Assembly (NCBI RefSeq): GCF_003255815.1
Contig: NC_037668.1
Span: forward strand, 18,681,495 to 18,745,494
Direction of reading: 5' to 3'
DNA from: Theropithecus gelada
Taxonomy: Eukaryota > Chordata > Mammalia > Primates > Cercopithecidae
DNA: 64,000 nucleotides
Part shown: piece after piece, positions 44,625-57,029 of the stretch
Numbering within the stretch: the first letter of the stretch is position 1
How the letters are laid out: each line of letters opens with the position of its first letter
Notes under the pieces: generated by a model
Seen by the model: only the letters and a program-made list of their open reading frames with translations
Databases searched by the model: none
Told to the model about the DNA's origin: nothing
Position numbers and translations under genes: made by a program

Positions 44625-44995
44625 CTGCCTGCCTGTTTGTTTGCTTGCTTGTTTGTTTGTTTGTTTGTTTGCTTGCTTGCTTGCTTGCTTGCTTGTTTGT
44701 TTGTTTGTTTGTTTGAGATGGAGTCTCCCCCTGTCACCCAGGTCAGAGTGCAATGGCACAATCTCAGCTCACTGCAACCTCTGCCTCCCGGGTTCAAGCG
44801 GTTCTCCTGCCTCAGCCTCCCAAGTAGCTGGGACTACAGGTGTGCACCACCACACCAGGCAAATTTTTTTATTTTTAGTAATGATGGGGGTTTCACCATG
44901 TTGGCCAGGCTGGTCTTGAACTCCTGACCTCGTGATCCACCCACCTCACGCTCCCAAAGTGCTGGGATTACAGGCATGAGCCACCACGCCCAGCC
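44625..44995 (-). mobile_element. Alu, antisense, with an expanded TTTG/TTGC tail
   Basis: The tail of about 90 bp (44625-44713) is made of (TTTG)n and (CTTG)n blocks instead of poly-T. The body ends CACGCCCAGCC. Confidence 0.94.
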
Positions 44996-45539
44996 ACTTA
45001 TTTGTTTTTTAACCCAAAAAGCCAAGCCCTTTTCTCCCAGTGAAAACCTGGAGTCACTGTACAGAGCCAGGAAAATTGGCCCACCCACTTCATGCCCTAG
45101 CAGAAGGCTCTGAATTTCCCTGGAAAATCAGTACCCAGAGGGGAAGACCCCCATCCCACCATCCCTCAATCCAACCTCTGGCCTCGGCTGGCAGCGAGGA
45201 GGCCGGTGGGGGGTCGAGCACCTACTGATCATGCCAGGAATTGTCTGCTCCTGTCAGAACCGGAATGGGTCGGCCCTGGTCTCACTTGCGCCTGGGCTAG
45301 CCTGGAACCTGGGAGCCTGCAGTGGCCTTCTTAGATGGGAGCCCACTGTCAGCATCGGATCCCCCAAGTGCAGACTCCCGTCTGTTTTGAAACCCTGACT
45401 GGCTGCTCACTCCCACCCACTGCTGAGCCTTCTCTCCCCCACTCCCAATTTTACTTTCATTCTGAGTCAGCACTAAATGACCACAGTCAGTGGCTCTGCA
45501 GAAAGTCACAGAACAGAGGGCGACAGGCCAGTGTTTATG

Positions 45540-45690
45540 CCACATTCACTCACTTCATCATTGATTCGTGCACTCCTGCATTTATTCAACCAACAAGCGT
45601 TCATCCAGTGCCTACTGACCCAGCCCTTGCCCGGTGTTAAGACTTCAGAGGTGAGCACGCAGCATCTCTGCCTAGAGGAGCCACAGTGGT
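45540..45690 (-). repeat. L2 3'-end fragment, antisense
   Basis: 'gcatttattcaaccaacaagcgttcatccagtgcctactgacc' then 'acttcagaggtgagcacgcagc' is antisense L2. No gene between 45000 and 46330. Confidence 0.55.
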
Positions 45691-46329
45691 GTGGAGGAGT
45701 CAGAAAGTCGACCTGACAGTTGAGAGCTCCATGGCAAAGCAGAGGTGCCTGCCGCACACCATCGCTCAGGGTTTGATTAACACACACCCTGCTGCATTGT
45801 CATGCTTTTTTTGTTTTTATTTTAAATTAATGGACAAATTATATTAAACAGGAATTTTCACATAAAGATTCACATGTATTGAGTCCTCAGGAGGTACAAG
45901 AACATCTGGTCTACTTTCCCACGTGACAGCCCTGGCCTGAGACTGGCTGTCCCTTCAAGTTAGGAACGTTCTCATTCCCCACAGTCGCCACCACTGTCCA
46001 GTGTCCCCAACTCTGAGGCCCCATATTAGTGGCCACAAGTTACCCTACTGCTGATGTTGATGTTCTTATGCCCTGCCAGCTTCACCTTGGGTCTGGTTCC
46101 TGCAAGGCTGAGTTGGAGATCCTTGGTCCAGGGTGAGAAGTGCTTTGACAGAGGCAGCAGAGGGCGCCATGGGAGCACACAGGAAGGGTGCCTGGGGCAC
46201 GTGCAGGGACTACAGAACAGGCTGCATGGGCACACAGGGTGGGCTGCTGGCTGCTGGCTGGGCTTCCTCCGTTAGCTTAAACAATGGAAAGTGGACTTGG
46301 ATAGGAACTCTACCTCATGCATTCCTGAG

Positions 46330-46590
46330 CTGTTCTGCACCATTCATTCATTCATAGACGACTCATATATTCGAGCACTCATTCATTTATTTATTAAATG
46401 CTTGCTGTGTGCTTAGCACTGTGCCAAGCCCTGTCCTTAGCTACCAAGAGTTTAAAATGTGATTGGAAGACAGGATATAAGACCATGTCTCCCGTGTGTC
46501 GCGACTCACTCATCAAGTTCTACTGGCGTCTAGCATTCGTGTATGGCACTCAGTAGGTGCTCAACAAATATTTGTTGCATAAATGAAGGA
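46330..46590. repeat. Two L2 ends in opposite orientation
   Basis: 46330-46450 is antisense L2 ('tcatttatttattaaatgcttgctgtgtgcttagcactgtgcc'). 46490-46590 is sense L2 ('cactcagtaggtgctcaacaaatatttgttgcataaatgaagg'). Confidence 0.65.
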
Positions 46591-46599
46591 AAAGATTAT

Positions 46600-46790
46600 T
46601 AGTAACAATACCTTTTATTTACTGAGCTCTTCCCAACTTTCCATGTATTGTCGCAATCCTCAAGATAAGTCCTGTTATTATCCTATTTTATTGATAAGAA
46701 AAGTAAGGCACAGAGAAGTTAAGTAAATTGCCTAAGATCACACAGACAGTCTGAAGTCTTAACCACTACTCCATGTGCATCTCAGCAGTG
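46600..46790 (-). repeat. MIR fossil, antisense
   Basis: 'ttatttactgagctcttcccaactttccatgtattg', 'ttgataagaaaagtaaggcacagagaagttaagtaaattgcc' and 'aagatcacacagacag' are a clear antisense MIR. Confidence 0.85.
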
Positions 46791-46879
46791 CAAGGCAGGC
46801 CATGCTCAGGGCCAATGCTTAGCACACACAGAGATCGCCTCAGGATTTCAGAGGACAGAGCAGTCAGGAGGGGCTGGAG

Positions 46880-47540
46880 CAATAAAGGAAAGCTTCATGG
46901 AGACAGAGCAAAAGGACCAGCACAGGTAGAAGAGACCCATCTTTCCTGATAGAGAGAGCAGGCAGCAAGCAAGAGAGAGTCCCAGGGTGGATCCTCCACA
47001 CTGACTTCCAGGGGTGAGGGACAGGGTGCCAGCAAGGACATCAGCAAGGATCAATCAGCAAATCCGAGGTTGTCCCTCGTGCCAAGCCCTGGGCTGTGTG
47101 TGCGTAGGAGAACATGAACCTGAATGAGAACCTACCTTTGAGGATCTACAGTCAATTGTCGGACAAAAGCAAAATATGTAAATAATTTTACTCCAGGAAG
47201 GCAAGTGTTGAGAGCCAGAAGTGGTATGAAAATCATTGTCAGGAGGACAGAAACTGTTTCCAAATGGGAAGCACAGAGCAGTCTCCTTGGAAGAGAGTGC
47301 ATTAGAACTGAGCCGTGAGGGTGGGCAGGATATCACTGTGGAGTAGGGGAAGGGCACTCCTGAAGTGGCAAAGTGGGAGGTGGGCCCTGTGTTCCCACAG
47401 TGGGCAGGGAAGTAGTGAAAGCAAATCTGGCCAGACAGGCAGGGCCATTCCGAGAGGGCTTTGTGTGCAGGGCTAATAAGTCAGGCTTTCTCCATAGGCA
47501 ATGGGGAGCTACTGGAGGTTTGTAGCAGGGGAAGGACCTG
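46880..47540 (-). repeat. L2 body, antisense
   Basis: 'caatggggagctactggaggtttgtagcaggggaag' and 'ccattccgagagggctttgtgtgcagggc' are the reverse of L2 ORF2 sequence. 47540-48150 contains a short MIR (47730-47830) and no other recognised feature. Confidence 0.55.
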
Positions 47541-48159
47541 TCTTGCCCACCAGGAGGCTCCGTAAAAACAGTTGTCTCCCAAGTTATAAGTTCCTGGAAC
47601 CCTTGCTGGGAGCAGGATTTAGAAAAATGATGCTGAGAGACGCTAGAAACATATTCGCCCTGCGGCTCTCTCACTCAGACTCCAAGAGGGAGGTATCATC
47701 GGAATCACCCTTAACCGGGAACCAGAGTCGCTGGGTCCACTTCCTGCCAAGTCAGCAACCAGCTATGTGACCTTGCTCAGGTCCATCTCTGGATGTCAGT
47801 TTCTTCATCTACAATGCAAGAGAGTTGCTCACCTCCAAGAACCTGTCTAACCCCAACTCCCACCCTACGAATCTAAGAATCCCACACCAACCCTTCGCCA
47901 TCCTAAGTATCACAGAGCCAGACAAGCATGGGGGAGGGCTCAGTCCATCCTTGTTGGACTAAAAGGAAGGGGCAGACTGTCCACAGGGGGTGATCGAGGG
48001 GGTCAGGCCCCCAAAGGTCCTCAGCCTACTTCAACCTCAAAGGGGACGGGAGGCTCAGTGGTGCCAGAGGAGCAGCAGGCTCACTCGGGGAGAGGAGGGG
48101 CTTAGAATAGAAAGGAAATGAACTAAACAACCAGTTTCCTCCCAAACCAGTTTCAGGCC

Positions 48160-48343
48160 AGGGCTGGGAATTTCACAAATAAGCAAAAGGCGCTCTGTGA
48201 ACATTTCCTGCTCCGCCCCAGCCCCCTTCCTGGCAGCATTACCACACTGCTCACCTGTGAGGCAATCTTCCGGAGACAGGGCCAAAGGGCCAAGTGCCCC
48301 AGCCAGGAGCTGCCTATAAATGCCGAGCCTGCACAGCTCTGGC
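48160..48343 (+). promoter_or_regulatory. S100A9: S100A9 proximal promoter
   Basis: A TATA box TATAAA lies at 48315-48320, about 24-29 bp before the predicted start at 48344. Upstream are an A/T C/EBP-like site TTTCACAAATAAGCAA (48171-48186), an ETS/PU.1-like core ATTTCCTG (48203-48210) and a GC-rich CCGCCCCAGCCCCC (48213-48226). These fit the myeloid expression known for the gene. Factor binding is inference from motif shape only. Confidence 0.75.
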
Positions 48344-48371
48344 AAACGCTCTGTGTGGCTCCTCGGCTTTG
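48344..48371 (+). other. S100A9: S100A9 non-coding exon 1
   Basis: The predicted transcript starts AAACGCTCTGTGTGG, matching the start of the human mRNA as I recall it, and runs to the donor TTTG|GTAAGT. Only 5'UTR is encoded. The start is set by TATA spacing and resemblance to human, not by a transcript. Confidence 0.8.
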
Positions 48372-48758
48372 GTAAGTGAGCTGCCAGCTTCCCCAGGCAG
48401 AAGCCTGCCTGCCAATTCCTTCTTTCCTTCCCTGACCCAACTTCCTTCCAAATCCTCCTCCTGGAAGCCCTCCTTGGTTGGCCCTGCCCAGTTTAAAACT
48501 TCTTTCACATTTTCTTAGGTCGTGTTCCCCTGGGGCCTCCTGACCTCAAATGCTTTGCTTTTCGGCACTCCCTAGATATTCTAAAAAATCATTTTGTACA
48601 TGTGTGTGACAGACCATCTCCCAGTTAACTTGCAGCCTGTGCTTTCTTTTTATTTTGTGCTTCCCCCACTATTTCTGTGAGTGCTTAGTAGGAAGTGTCA
48701 AAGAAGCTTGACAGCCTTTTCTTCTAGGTGCCCCAACTCTTGTTTTTCCATTACACAG

Positions 48759-48923
48759 ACAGAGCGCAAGGAGATGTCCTGCAAAATGTCGCAGCTGGAA
48801 CGCAACATAGAGACCATCATCAACACCTTCCACCAGTACTCTGTGAAGCTGGGGCACCCAGACACCCTGAACCGGAGGGAATTCAAACAGCTGGTGGAAA
48901 AAGATCTGCAAAACTTTCTCAAG
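48759..48923 (+). CDS. S100A9: S100A9 exon 2 (start codon, EF-hand 1)
   Basis: Acceptor is TTACACAG, with 15 nt of 5'UTR, then ATG at 48774 in context GGAGATGTCC. It encodes MSCKMSQLERNIETIINTFH and onward to LQNFLK. Donor is AAG|GTAGGA, phase 0. This ATG gives the known N-terminus; the upstream in-frame ATG at 48681 is intronic. Confidence 0.97.
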
Positions 48924-51325
48924 GTAGGACTGGACTCCGGCAGGTCTGACCCAGCCTCACAGTAGTTTGGGTTGACAAGGGAGGATGGGAGTGTGGCCTA
49001 CAGCAATCAAGGGGAAGATTTGAGCTCCTCGAGCCGAGCCCCCAGACGCAGCGGGTGTCCTGTTATACAGGGTAGATGCTTACAGTTACACAGGATGACA
49101 GGGTCAAGAGATTGCTCAATTGAACCCATGCTATTTGTCGGGCCCTGTTCTGGGCAGAGGAACATAGTGGTAAATGGGGAGCCCACCATTCCAGTGGAGA
49201 GGGACACACAATAAAATTGTTGGCCAATAAAGAGCACAGATAAAGCCAAATGCCAGTAAGTGAATGGAAGAAAATGAGACAGAGTGCTGTGGGCAGCATG
49301 GGCTAGGTGGAGTGGAGGTGACCAGTTAGGGTACATGAGAAGGTCCTCTTTGAGGAGGTAACATTTGAGCTGAGCCCCAAATGCTGGGGAGGGAAGCCCC
49401 TGAGGACCACCCTTGGCACAAAGCTGAGGAGACCCTAAGCCTCAGGTGGGAACTTGGGGTGGAAGACTTGGAGGGTTTTTCTAATCCTAAGGGTCTGCGG
49501 TGGAAAATGAATGCATAAATAGCACATGGAGAGCACCTGCATAGCACTCAGGGAAGTGGGAGGTTTTTCCCCTGCTCCAAAAATGATTAAGCAGTTCTAA
49601 GAAAAAGGTTGAGCACTTCCAACAGCCTTTTTGTTTTCTTTTCAAATTTGGGGAAAGTCGGGAAACAGAGGCCTGCATTAAGAAGGGTGGAACACATGAG
49701 TCTCGGTCTCAGTTCCACTCCCGGAGCCAGACATCCTGGGGTGGGTCCCTAGCCCTCCCAGTGCCCCTCCCTCCACCTTGGTAAGGTGGAGAATTGCAGC
49801 CTTCAGAGTTAGGGGCCCTGACATCTCCCCATAGGTGGGGGCCTCAGGCAGGCAAGATGCTGGGTGGGGTAGGCAAGAGAGGGCCCAGCAGAGAGGCTGC
49901 ATGGTGAAGCTCTCCTCCATGTGACCCCCTATGCCTGCTCTCCCCGCCCACCTGACATCCCCTGCCAGAAGCAAAGTGATGCTGTGGGGAAAGAAGCAGA
50001 GCCTCATGGATGGGCTGCGCAGGAGAGAGCTCGCATTGGCTGGGTGCCCCACAGGTTCTGGGAGGGGACTTAGTGAGGTGACTCAGCCACAGGGTGGCAG
50101 AGCTGGAACCAACCAGTGCTCTCTTGGATACCGCCTGGGTCTTCCACCCCCCCTAATGTCTCCTCCCTCTTTTTTTTTTTTTTTTTTTTTTGAGATGGAG
50201 TTTCGCTCTTGTTGCCCAGGCTGGAGTGCAATGGCACAATCTCAGCTCACTGCAACCTCCACCTCCCGGGTTTGAGCAATTCTCCTGCTTCAGCCTCCTG
50301 AATAGCTGGGATTACAGGCATGCACCACTACACCAGGCTAATTTTGTATTTTTAGTAGAGATGAGGTTTCTCCATGTTGGTCAGGCTGGTCTCGAACTCT
50401 CAACCTTAGGTGATCTGCCTGCCTCGGCCTCTCAAAGTGCTAGGATTATAGGCATGAGCCACCCTGCCCGGCTTATGCCTGTAATCTCCCCTTTTATACT
50501 TTATCACACTCTTGAAGGTCAACGGAGCACATACTCTGCTCTCTGCCCCTCCATCTCACCTGCGCGCACCTAGTTTTTCTAGGTGTTTCCCCATTGAGTT
50601 GGTTGAAATAAGTTTCACTAATTGGTAACCTCCAGAGGGAAGGGAAAGGAGGGCATGAGAGGAAGTGAAGTGCAGAGGGGTAGCGGAGTAGAACTGGCCT
50701 CTAAGTCAGATCTGAATTTGCATGCCCTGAGTAGTCAAGCTATGAAAACCAATGACCCTCTCTAGGACTGGTTTCCTCCAGGAAGATACCATTCCTAGCT
50801 GTTAAAATTGTTATGAGGACCAAATGAGGTGACATTTCCAGGCTTACTCATGCCATGACCAGGGCAAGACCCTGGAACTCAGCTTCCTCTTCTATAAATA
50901 GAGAATCAGCACCCAAGTCACAGGGTCATGGAGGGAATAAACTGGAGAGCGTTTGGTGCGTGCTCATTGTCTCCTCCATTGTGGGCATTCAACCCATGGT
51001 CATTTTTAATTTTTAAATCAAGCTCCAGGGTGAGGCATCCCTGCACATTTGCCAGCTGGTCATTTACTGTGCTCCCTGTCCCCACTTCTGGCCACACCCA
51101 GCTCTCACAGCCTTCTCTCCCCACCTGCAGAAGGAGAAAAAGAATGATAAGATCATAGACCACATCATGGAGGACCTGGACACAAATGCAGACAAGCAGC
51201 TGAGCTTCGAGGAGTTCATCATGCTGATGGCGAGGCTAACCTGGGCCTCCCACGAGAAGATGCACGAGGATGACGAGGGCCCTGGCCACCACCATAAGCC
51301 AGGTCTCGGGGAGGACGCTCGCTAA
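48774..51325 (+). CDS. S100A9: S100 calcium-binding protein A9 (calgranulin B, MRP14)
   Basis: S100A9 pairs with S100A8 to form calprotectin in neutrophils and inflamed epithelium. The complex binds Ca2+, sequesters Zn2+/Mn2+ from microbes, and signals through TLR4/RAGE. Coding is 48774-48923 joined to 51131-51325 (TAA 51323-51325): 50 + 64 = 114 codons, the human length. An S100-type EF-hand 1 covers about residues 20-36. The canonical EF-hand 2 is DTNADKQLSFEE (67-78) with D67, N69, D71, Q73 and E78 present. Metal ligands H20, D30, H91, H95 and tail H103-H105 are present. Cys3 and Met5 (alternative start of the short form) are kept. Compared with human from memory, residues 112-114 are D-A-R, so Thr113, the p38 MAPK phosphosite, is absent. 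Confidence 0.98.
49090..49400 (-). repeat. L2 fragment, antisense, in S100A9 intron 2
   Basis: 'tatttgtcgggccctgttctgggcagaggaacatagtggtaaatgg' and 'tttgaggaggtaacatttgagctgagccc' are antisense L2. Confidence 0.6.
50169..50472 (-). mobile_element. AluS-like, antisense, in S100A9 intron 2
   Basis: Poly-T at 50170-50191, then a full antisense Alu with the 'ctcttgttgcccaggctggagtgcaatgg' variant, ending CCCTGCCCGGC. No convincing target duplication was found. Confidence 0.95.
50640..50880 (+). repeat. MIR fossil in S100A9 intron 2
   Basis: 'ctaagtcagatctgaatttgcatgccc', 'tctctaggactggtttcctcc' and 'gttaaaattgttatgaggaccaaatgagg' follow plus-strand MIR. Confidence 0.7.
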
Positions 51326-51489
51326 GACCACAGTGTTCAAGATCGCAGTGGCCATGGCCACGCCACAGCCACTAATCAGGAGGCCAGGCCACCCTGCCTC
51401 TACCCAACCAGGGCCCCGGGACCTCTTGTGCCAAACTGTCCTGGCTGTGGCGGTAGGGGCTGGGGCCAAATAAAGTCTTCCTCCAAATC
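51131..51489 (+). CDS. S100A9: S100A9 exon 3 (EF-hand 2, His-rich tail, 3'UTR)
   Basis: Acceptor is CACCTGCAG. It encodes KEKKNDKIIDHIMEDLDTNA and onward to HHHKPGLGEDAR, stop TAA 51323-51325. The 3'UTR has AATAAA at 51469-51474, with cleavage expected about 15 nt later. Confidence 0.96.
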
Positions 51490-52560
51490 AGTGCTCTGTG
51501 TGCTTCTTCCACCTCTTCTCCAACCCTTCCTTCCCAGGGCTCTGGGCATTAGAGAGCCCTGTCCTTATCTGTGACTCAGCCCCCCTCATTCAGTATTAAC
51601 AAAATGAGAAGCAGCAAAACATGGGTCTGTGCTGAGCCCCTTGGGCTCACCTCCCTGGCCATGTCCTCACCTCTGACTTCAGGCCCCACTGCTCAGATCC
51701 CAGGCACCCTGCCCCATCTTAGACACCCCGTCCAGCCTGTCCAACCTGACAAGTGGCCCTTGTCACTGTACACTGTAGAAAGCAAAAGGGTATATCCCTA
51801 CCCCTTGATATGTCAGCTACTTTCCCAACCAGCTCCAACCCTATCTTCACCCATCACTGTCTACGCAGCCCTCTCTCTCCTAATATAATTCTATTCCTCT
51901 GAAAGTCTTCCAGAAATGGACCCAGATAGTGCCATGTCTGGGGAGGAATACTGGCACTAAGGCACTGGAAACAAGGACAGATGCGGTGTGTTTACTTTCA
52001 TAATTTTTCTGGATCCAAGAGAGTAATTGGGTCTGTCTTAACAGACCTGCCATCCTAAGCGACGGGGGTGCTCACACAAGTGGGAGTCTGGGAGCTTAGC
52101 TCTATGCCCACCCTGGTCTCAACAGAATGGCAGAGTGAAGAAATGAGCGCCAGTCCTGGCTCTGCAGCTAAAAGACTCAGTGACTACCATAAGGAGTCTA
52201 TGCTCTGGGTCCAGAGAGCCTGGGGGTCTAAAGATTCTGATTTTAAGCTTTGAGGGCCAGCTGTCCTTTCTGGTGGGCAGCTGAGAGCTGGGGCCAGCAC
52301 AAGTATCTGCTTCTCTCCGCAAAGCCTATTACCAGGCCTGGCCCCAGCTGCCTCAGGGCTACTGCTGCTGCTCCCACTTCAAGCTGCCCTAGACCTTAAC
52401 TTCAGGGACTCCTCTGCCATCTTCCTGCCCTTTGGCTATAAAGTCCCTTTCCTAGGTTATAACCAGTGGGGGTGGGCCTTCCAAAAACCAGAGTTCAGAT
52501 CAAGGTCTTCTGACCCCTGTCCTTTCAGCAGAAAGAAGACTCACAGAATTAGGATCTGGG
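51490..52560. other. Downstream flank of S100A9, no gene seen
   Basis: Non-repetitive sequence with chance open frames only. A weak antisense MIR follows at 52570-52690 ('agtgaagaaaccaaggcataacatgg..aaagtcacacaagcgacag'). Confidence 0.4.
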
Positions 52561-53219
52561 GGAGCTGGGAAAAGACTAGCAGTCATCTACTCTCCCTTTT
52601 CATAAGTGAAGAAACCAAGGCATAACATGGAGAAGAGACTAGTCCAAAGTCACACAAGCGACAGAGTTGCTCAAAATAGTGCAGTATGAAAAATAGCTTG
52701 AATCATATCTGCCCCACTGGCTGCACCTCCCCAGCCCCTTCCCCAGTGCAGAGCAGGAAGATACAGAGCTGCCATGGTTGGATTTCAGCCCTCCCCTCAC
52801 AGCCTGGCTATGGTTGTGCCCCCAACCTGCCTGTTGCAGACTTCTGCTCTAAGGGCCTGGGGGCTCTGCTCTGGGTGCAGGGTTATAAGGGCTCCCATTC
52901 AAGGGTATGAGGATGTTTCCAAGAACTGTCTCAGGCTGAGAGCTCAGGCAGCAGAGTCTAGAAGCCCTCACCAGTCCCTTCTGTGCCTGACTTGGAGACC
53001 TGACATCTGGAGACACTCATCTTCTGACAGCCCTTCTGCTCCCATGCTCACATCCAGGGAGGAGTCACTGTCTTCACCCCCTTCTGAACACAGCTTGGTA
53101 ATGGGGAGAGAGAAGCATCCTGGGGATTGGAGGGCCTTAGACCAGATGCTTCCAGTAGGGTGGTAAGTGCTCCCCCTAGGCCCTATGCCCACCATTACTT
53201 ATTACAATGTGCCTAAATA

Positions 53220-53370
53220 TGTTTATGACTCTGCCTACCCCTCCAGACTAATAACTCCAAGAGAGCAAAGTCTGTCTTTTTTCTGATTTATTCCCAGCAC
53301 CTAGAGTAGTGGCTGCTACATAGAAGGTTCTCAAGAAATATTGCCTGTATAATGGTCTAAAATTTCTCAC
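53220..53370 (+). repeat. L2 3'-end fragment
   Basis: 'agactaataactccaagagagcaaagtctgtc' then 'cagcacctagagtagtggctgctacatagaaggttctcaagaaat' is the L2 3' end. 53370-54540 and 54565-54990 show no gene; a short poly-A is at 54559-54576. Confidence 0.65.
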
Positions 53371-54989
53371 ATATTCTATGCTCTCTTCTCAAGGGATGAT
53401 GTGGGGGGGGAAAGGCAAGAGGAGATCAAAACCTGCAAATGGAAGGCTTCTGCATTAGCATTACAGAATCTCAAACCTGAAGGTAAGGAGCAGAAAGTTG
53501 AGGGAATCTGAGGGCCCCTCTACCCCTCTGTTCAATCAGACCAATTTGATTTGAAGAAAGAGATTTGTCTTGAAAAAAGTGTGAAAACTATGGACTTAAT
53601 CCAATCTGCCCCACCCACACCCTAGAGTGATTCTTGCCAATGTCCCTGCCAAGTGATTGAACCAACCCTGCCTGAATTCCTCCAGGAAAAGAGAGTTTCC
53701 TCCTTTGGGAGTGGCACTTGGAATGTTCCTCATTATACTGAACCAAAATCCATCTCCTCATGCCCACCCAGCATTAGTCCTACTTTTCCTCCCCTTTGAG
53801 GGCACAGAACAAATCTAACCCCTTATCATCCATCCTCCTATCCACATGTTTATTCCTCTGCTTCTTCAAAACGCCCTCCCTAAATTACATCCAGGCTTTC
53901 TCCAGCCTCTTCACCTTTGCACCAAAAATGCTATGCACCATCCTGGTGTCTCTTGTAAGTCCCTTAGGATCCATCAAGTCTCAGAGCCAGTGTTACTGCT
54001 TCCTCACCATCCACCCTTCTCAAGAAGATAGGGACTTCCTCCTCCAGGACCACAGAACTCTGATAATTCCACCATTGCGCTTCAAATACTGAATTGAAAA
54101 TATCCATGTGCCAAGACTATGAGCCCCTGAAAGCAGGGACTGTGGCTGATTTTCCCCCACATTCAAGATCCCAGCATAGATTATCCACTTGTTCATCCAC
54201 AAAGTGAAGATAGGATGATTCTAGAGCAGAAATGGGTGCTTTGCTTGAATGTGGGTGTGAGGTAGGGGTGGCTCTCAGGAACTGGTGGGGAGTGGGGGGT
54301 GCCAGCTGTCTGGAGACCTGGGGCTGGCAGAGAGAAGAGCAGCTGAGCAGCAGGATGACCCAGAGACCTCCTCAGATACCAAGCATTCTTCCATTTGCCT
54401 TGTCGCTAGTAACTCAGTCTGCATGTAGGCAATTGTTTCAGACCCCAGGGGATGGTCTAACAGCAAGCCACTTGCACCCTGTTGAATTTTCTTTAAACAC
54501 AGTTGAACAGAACTCATCAAGGTGACTTAACCTCTTCCTTCCCATTAGCCTCTTTCATTTTAAAAAAAAAAAAAAAACTCATTCTGTTGAGTAGAGCAGA
54601 GTGGGCTTCTTTGCTCAGAGACAGCAAGCATGTCCAGGTCCATGTCAAGGTTAAGATTCCCACTCCAAGTGAGAATCAGTAACTATCTCTGTGATTAATG
54701 AGTCCTTTGGGGAAACATGACCTTTGGGGACTTTCCCAGCATTATGGTGACTAAAGAACCAGAGACAACCTGTCTTCAGATGACTATCCAACAATTCCTG
54801 CAACAATGAGTTGCCCTCCAGTCTGGTGTTAGCTGTGGAACCTGAACTGCTAGATGCCTTTCTGGAGGAATGAGGAAGGATCAGTATTGGTCTAAGCTGT
54901 TAAACTCTTTCCAGACACTTCGTAGTGCTCTGAATGTGGTCTGGGGCCTGGGTGGTGGTGGGATGACTCCAGAACTTGGGGGAAAAATG

Positions 54990-55650
54990 AATTCACTTGT
55001 CCATTCACTTGTATTTCCCCTCATTCACTCAACAGACATTAACTGCAGACTTACTATGTGTCAGGCACAGTATAATGCTCTGAGCGGCCTTCATGATAAA
55101 TAAAGCTTGTCCATGTTGTCAAGGAGCCCTCAGGCCTTTAGGGAGACAAGATAGCTCCTCAAATTATTCTGATGTGGAAAATGAGAGTCCGAGGAGGTCC
55201 AGCTAAAAGACTTCGGTGGGATGTAGTTCAGTGGGACTTTGAGGTGGGAATGATGCCCTTCACTGGGGCCATCTCCATGGAGGGGTGAGTATCAGTGTGA
55301 CATCAAGGCTGGTACCTGTAGGCATCCTGGGATAAACATGAAGGTGCTTCAGGAGGCCATGTGTGCAAAGGCCTGGAAATGGGCAGGAGTGGGGTTTGAG
55401 GGTGAGTAAGGAGCACTGGGGGTGTGACAGGGAGAGGTAAGAGAGACAGAGAAGAACAGGGTAGGTACCAGGCCAAGGAGCTCACACTCCATTCAACAGA
55501 ACAGGGGCAGAGCCCCGAAGGCTTCAGGGAGGGCAGTGATATAATCACATTTGCATTTCATAGAAGTTTCTCTATCTGTGTTTTATGGGATGGATTTGGG
55601 GTGGGAGTGAAACCCCAGGCACACGGCCTGTGGGGAGTCTGTTGCAATAG
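54990..55650 (-). repeat. L2 3' end and body, antisense
   Basis: 'tcattcactcaacagacattaactgcagacttactatgtgtcaggcacag' is the terminal part, followed by 'cttcagggagggcagtgatataatcacatttgc'. Together they look like one antisense L2 with gaps. Confidence 0.55.
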
Positions 55651-57029
55651 CACAGGTGAGCACTTAAGAGAGTTGAAGCGGTGCTTCTCAGAAAAAGTAA
55701 AGTTAGAGCCTCAAACTACCCTGAGCTTCACCTCAACTAGGAGAGGTGTGACTGCAACATGATAACTAAGCATTTCATGCTATTTGCCAAGACCTTTCCA
55801 GGAAGGAAGATCTCAGCTTTCACCAGCCCAGTGAGCCAACCTTACACAACCCTGATGCAGCCCTGCTCTGAAGTAAACTCCATAATCCAACCCCAACACA
55901 CTGCCCCCCTCTTCCAGCAGTTGCTTAAAACATATATTTTAGAAAGCCCCGTGTCATGGATTTTGACATTCCAATTACCAAAGTGACAGCAGGACTGAAA
56001 CATCTGGTTTCTCAAGTCCTGTTGCCTCTTGGGGCTCTGACCTGAAACAGTTTCTCTATCCCAAGACCACAATCAGTCCCTGGATGATTAAACCACCCCT
56101 GTCTTCAGAAATCTGCTCCCAGACACGGGAGACAGGGAAAGGGAGCCCCTGAGGGAGAGCCGACTGGCCTCCTTCCTGAGTGTCCCACGGAATGCAGAGT
56201 CCCAACTAAACACAGAGCACCGCTATTGGTGCCAGCTCAAAGCAACTACATCCAGGCTTTCCTTTTCTCCATGAATTCTCCCACACTTGCCCACATACCC
56301 AAAATTGCCGCATGCAGACTATACAGTGAGGAAGGGGTTTGTTGCCAAGACCTGAGGTGAAGAGGAAGAGGAGGGTGGCCGCCAGCAGGGGTGGCAGGGC
56401 CGTCAGGGTTCCAGCATGCAGCCAGCACCTTCAGCAGCCCCCGCCTTGACTTGGAGTCTGATCCTCCCTCCTCTCCCCTGCCTCTCCCCTAACCTTTTCC
56501 CTCTTGATTTACCCTGTCTCTTTCTCTCCCTACCTTTTCTACATCCTCTCCCCAAGCTTCTTCTCACTTACTGCCTTCTGCCCTCCTGTTCTCTGTGGTA
56601 AAATGCAGTTCTGTGTGGCTGGGTGCTTTCAGAGAAGCAACTAGGGGTCATATCTAATCTTTGTGAAGTAACTAGGGGTCATATCTAACCAGGAATTGCT
56701 CCCTCAAAACACAGGATGTCCCACTTTCAAGTCTACTCCTAATAACGAAAGGAGACAATCACAGGGGAAAATTGTTGAAGGTCTTGGGGAATCGAGTCTG
56801 GAAAAGGTAAGTAAGGGAGCCATGACAACTGCCTTCAAATATTGCTGAGGTCCAGGGAGAGGAGCCCACGCCAGGGGCAAGGCCTCCAAAACCCACTGTG
56901 GTGTGGCTCATTTGCTGCCAGGCCCTCCCACTCTCCCAGCACCGTCTCAAGCATCGCCCTCGCGTTCTACTCCAGGTGTTCATTCCCTCCGGTAGGAAAC
57001 AGCTCCATGCAAAGAAGCCAACGTTCATC
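55651..57029. other. Intergenic DNA, no gene; small 31-bp-period duplication
   Basis: No coding or RNA gene recognised. The 19-mer AACTAGGGGTCATATCTAA occurs at 56639-56657 and again at 56670-56688 (period 31 bp), a local tandem duplication. Confidence 0.5.
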
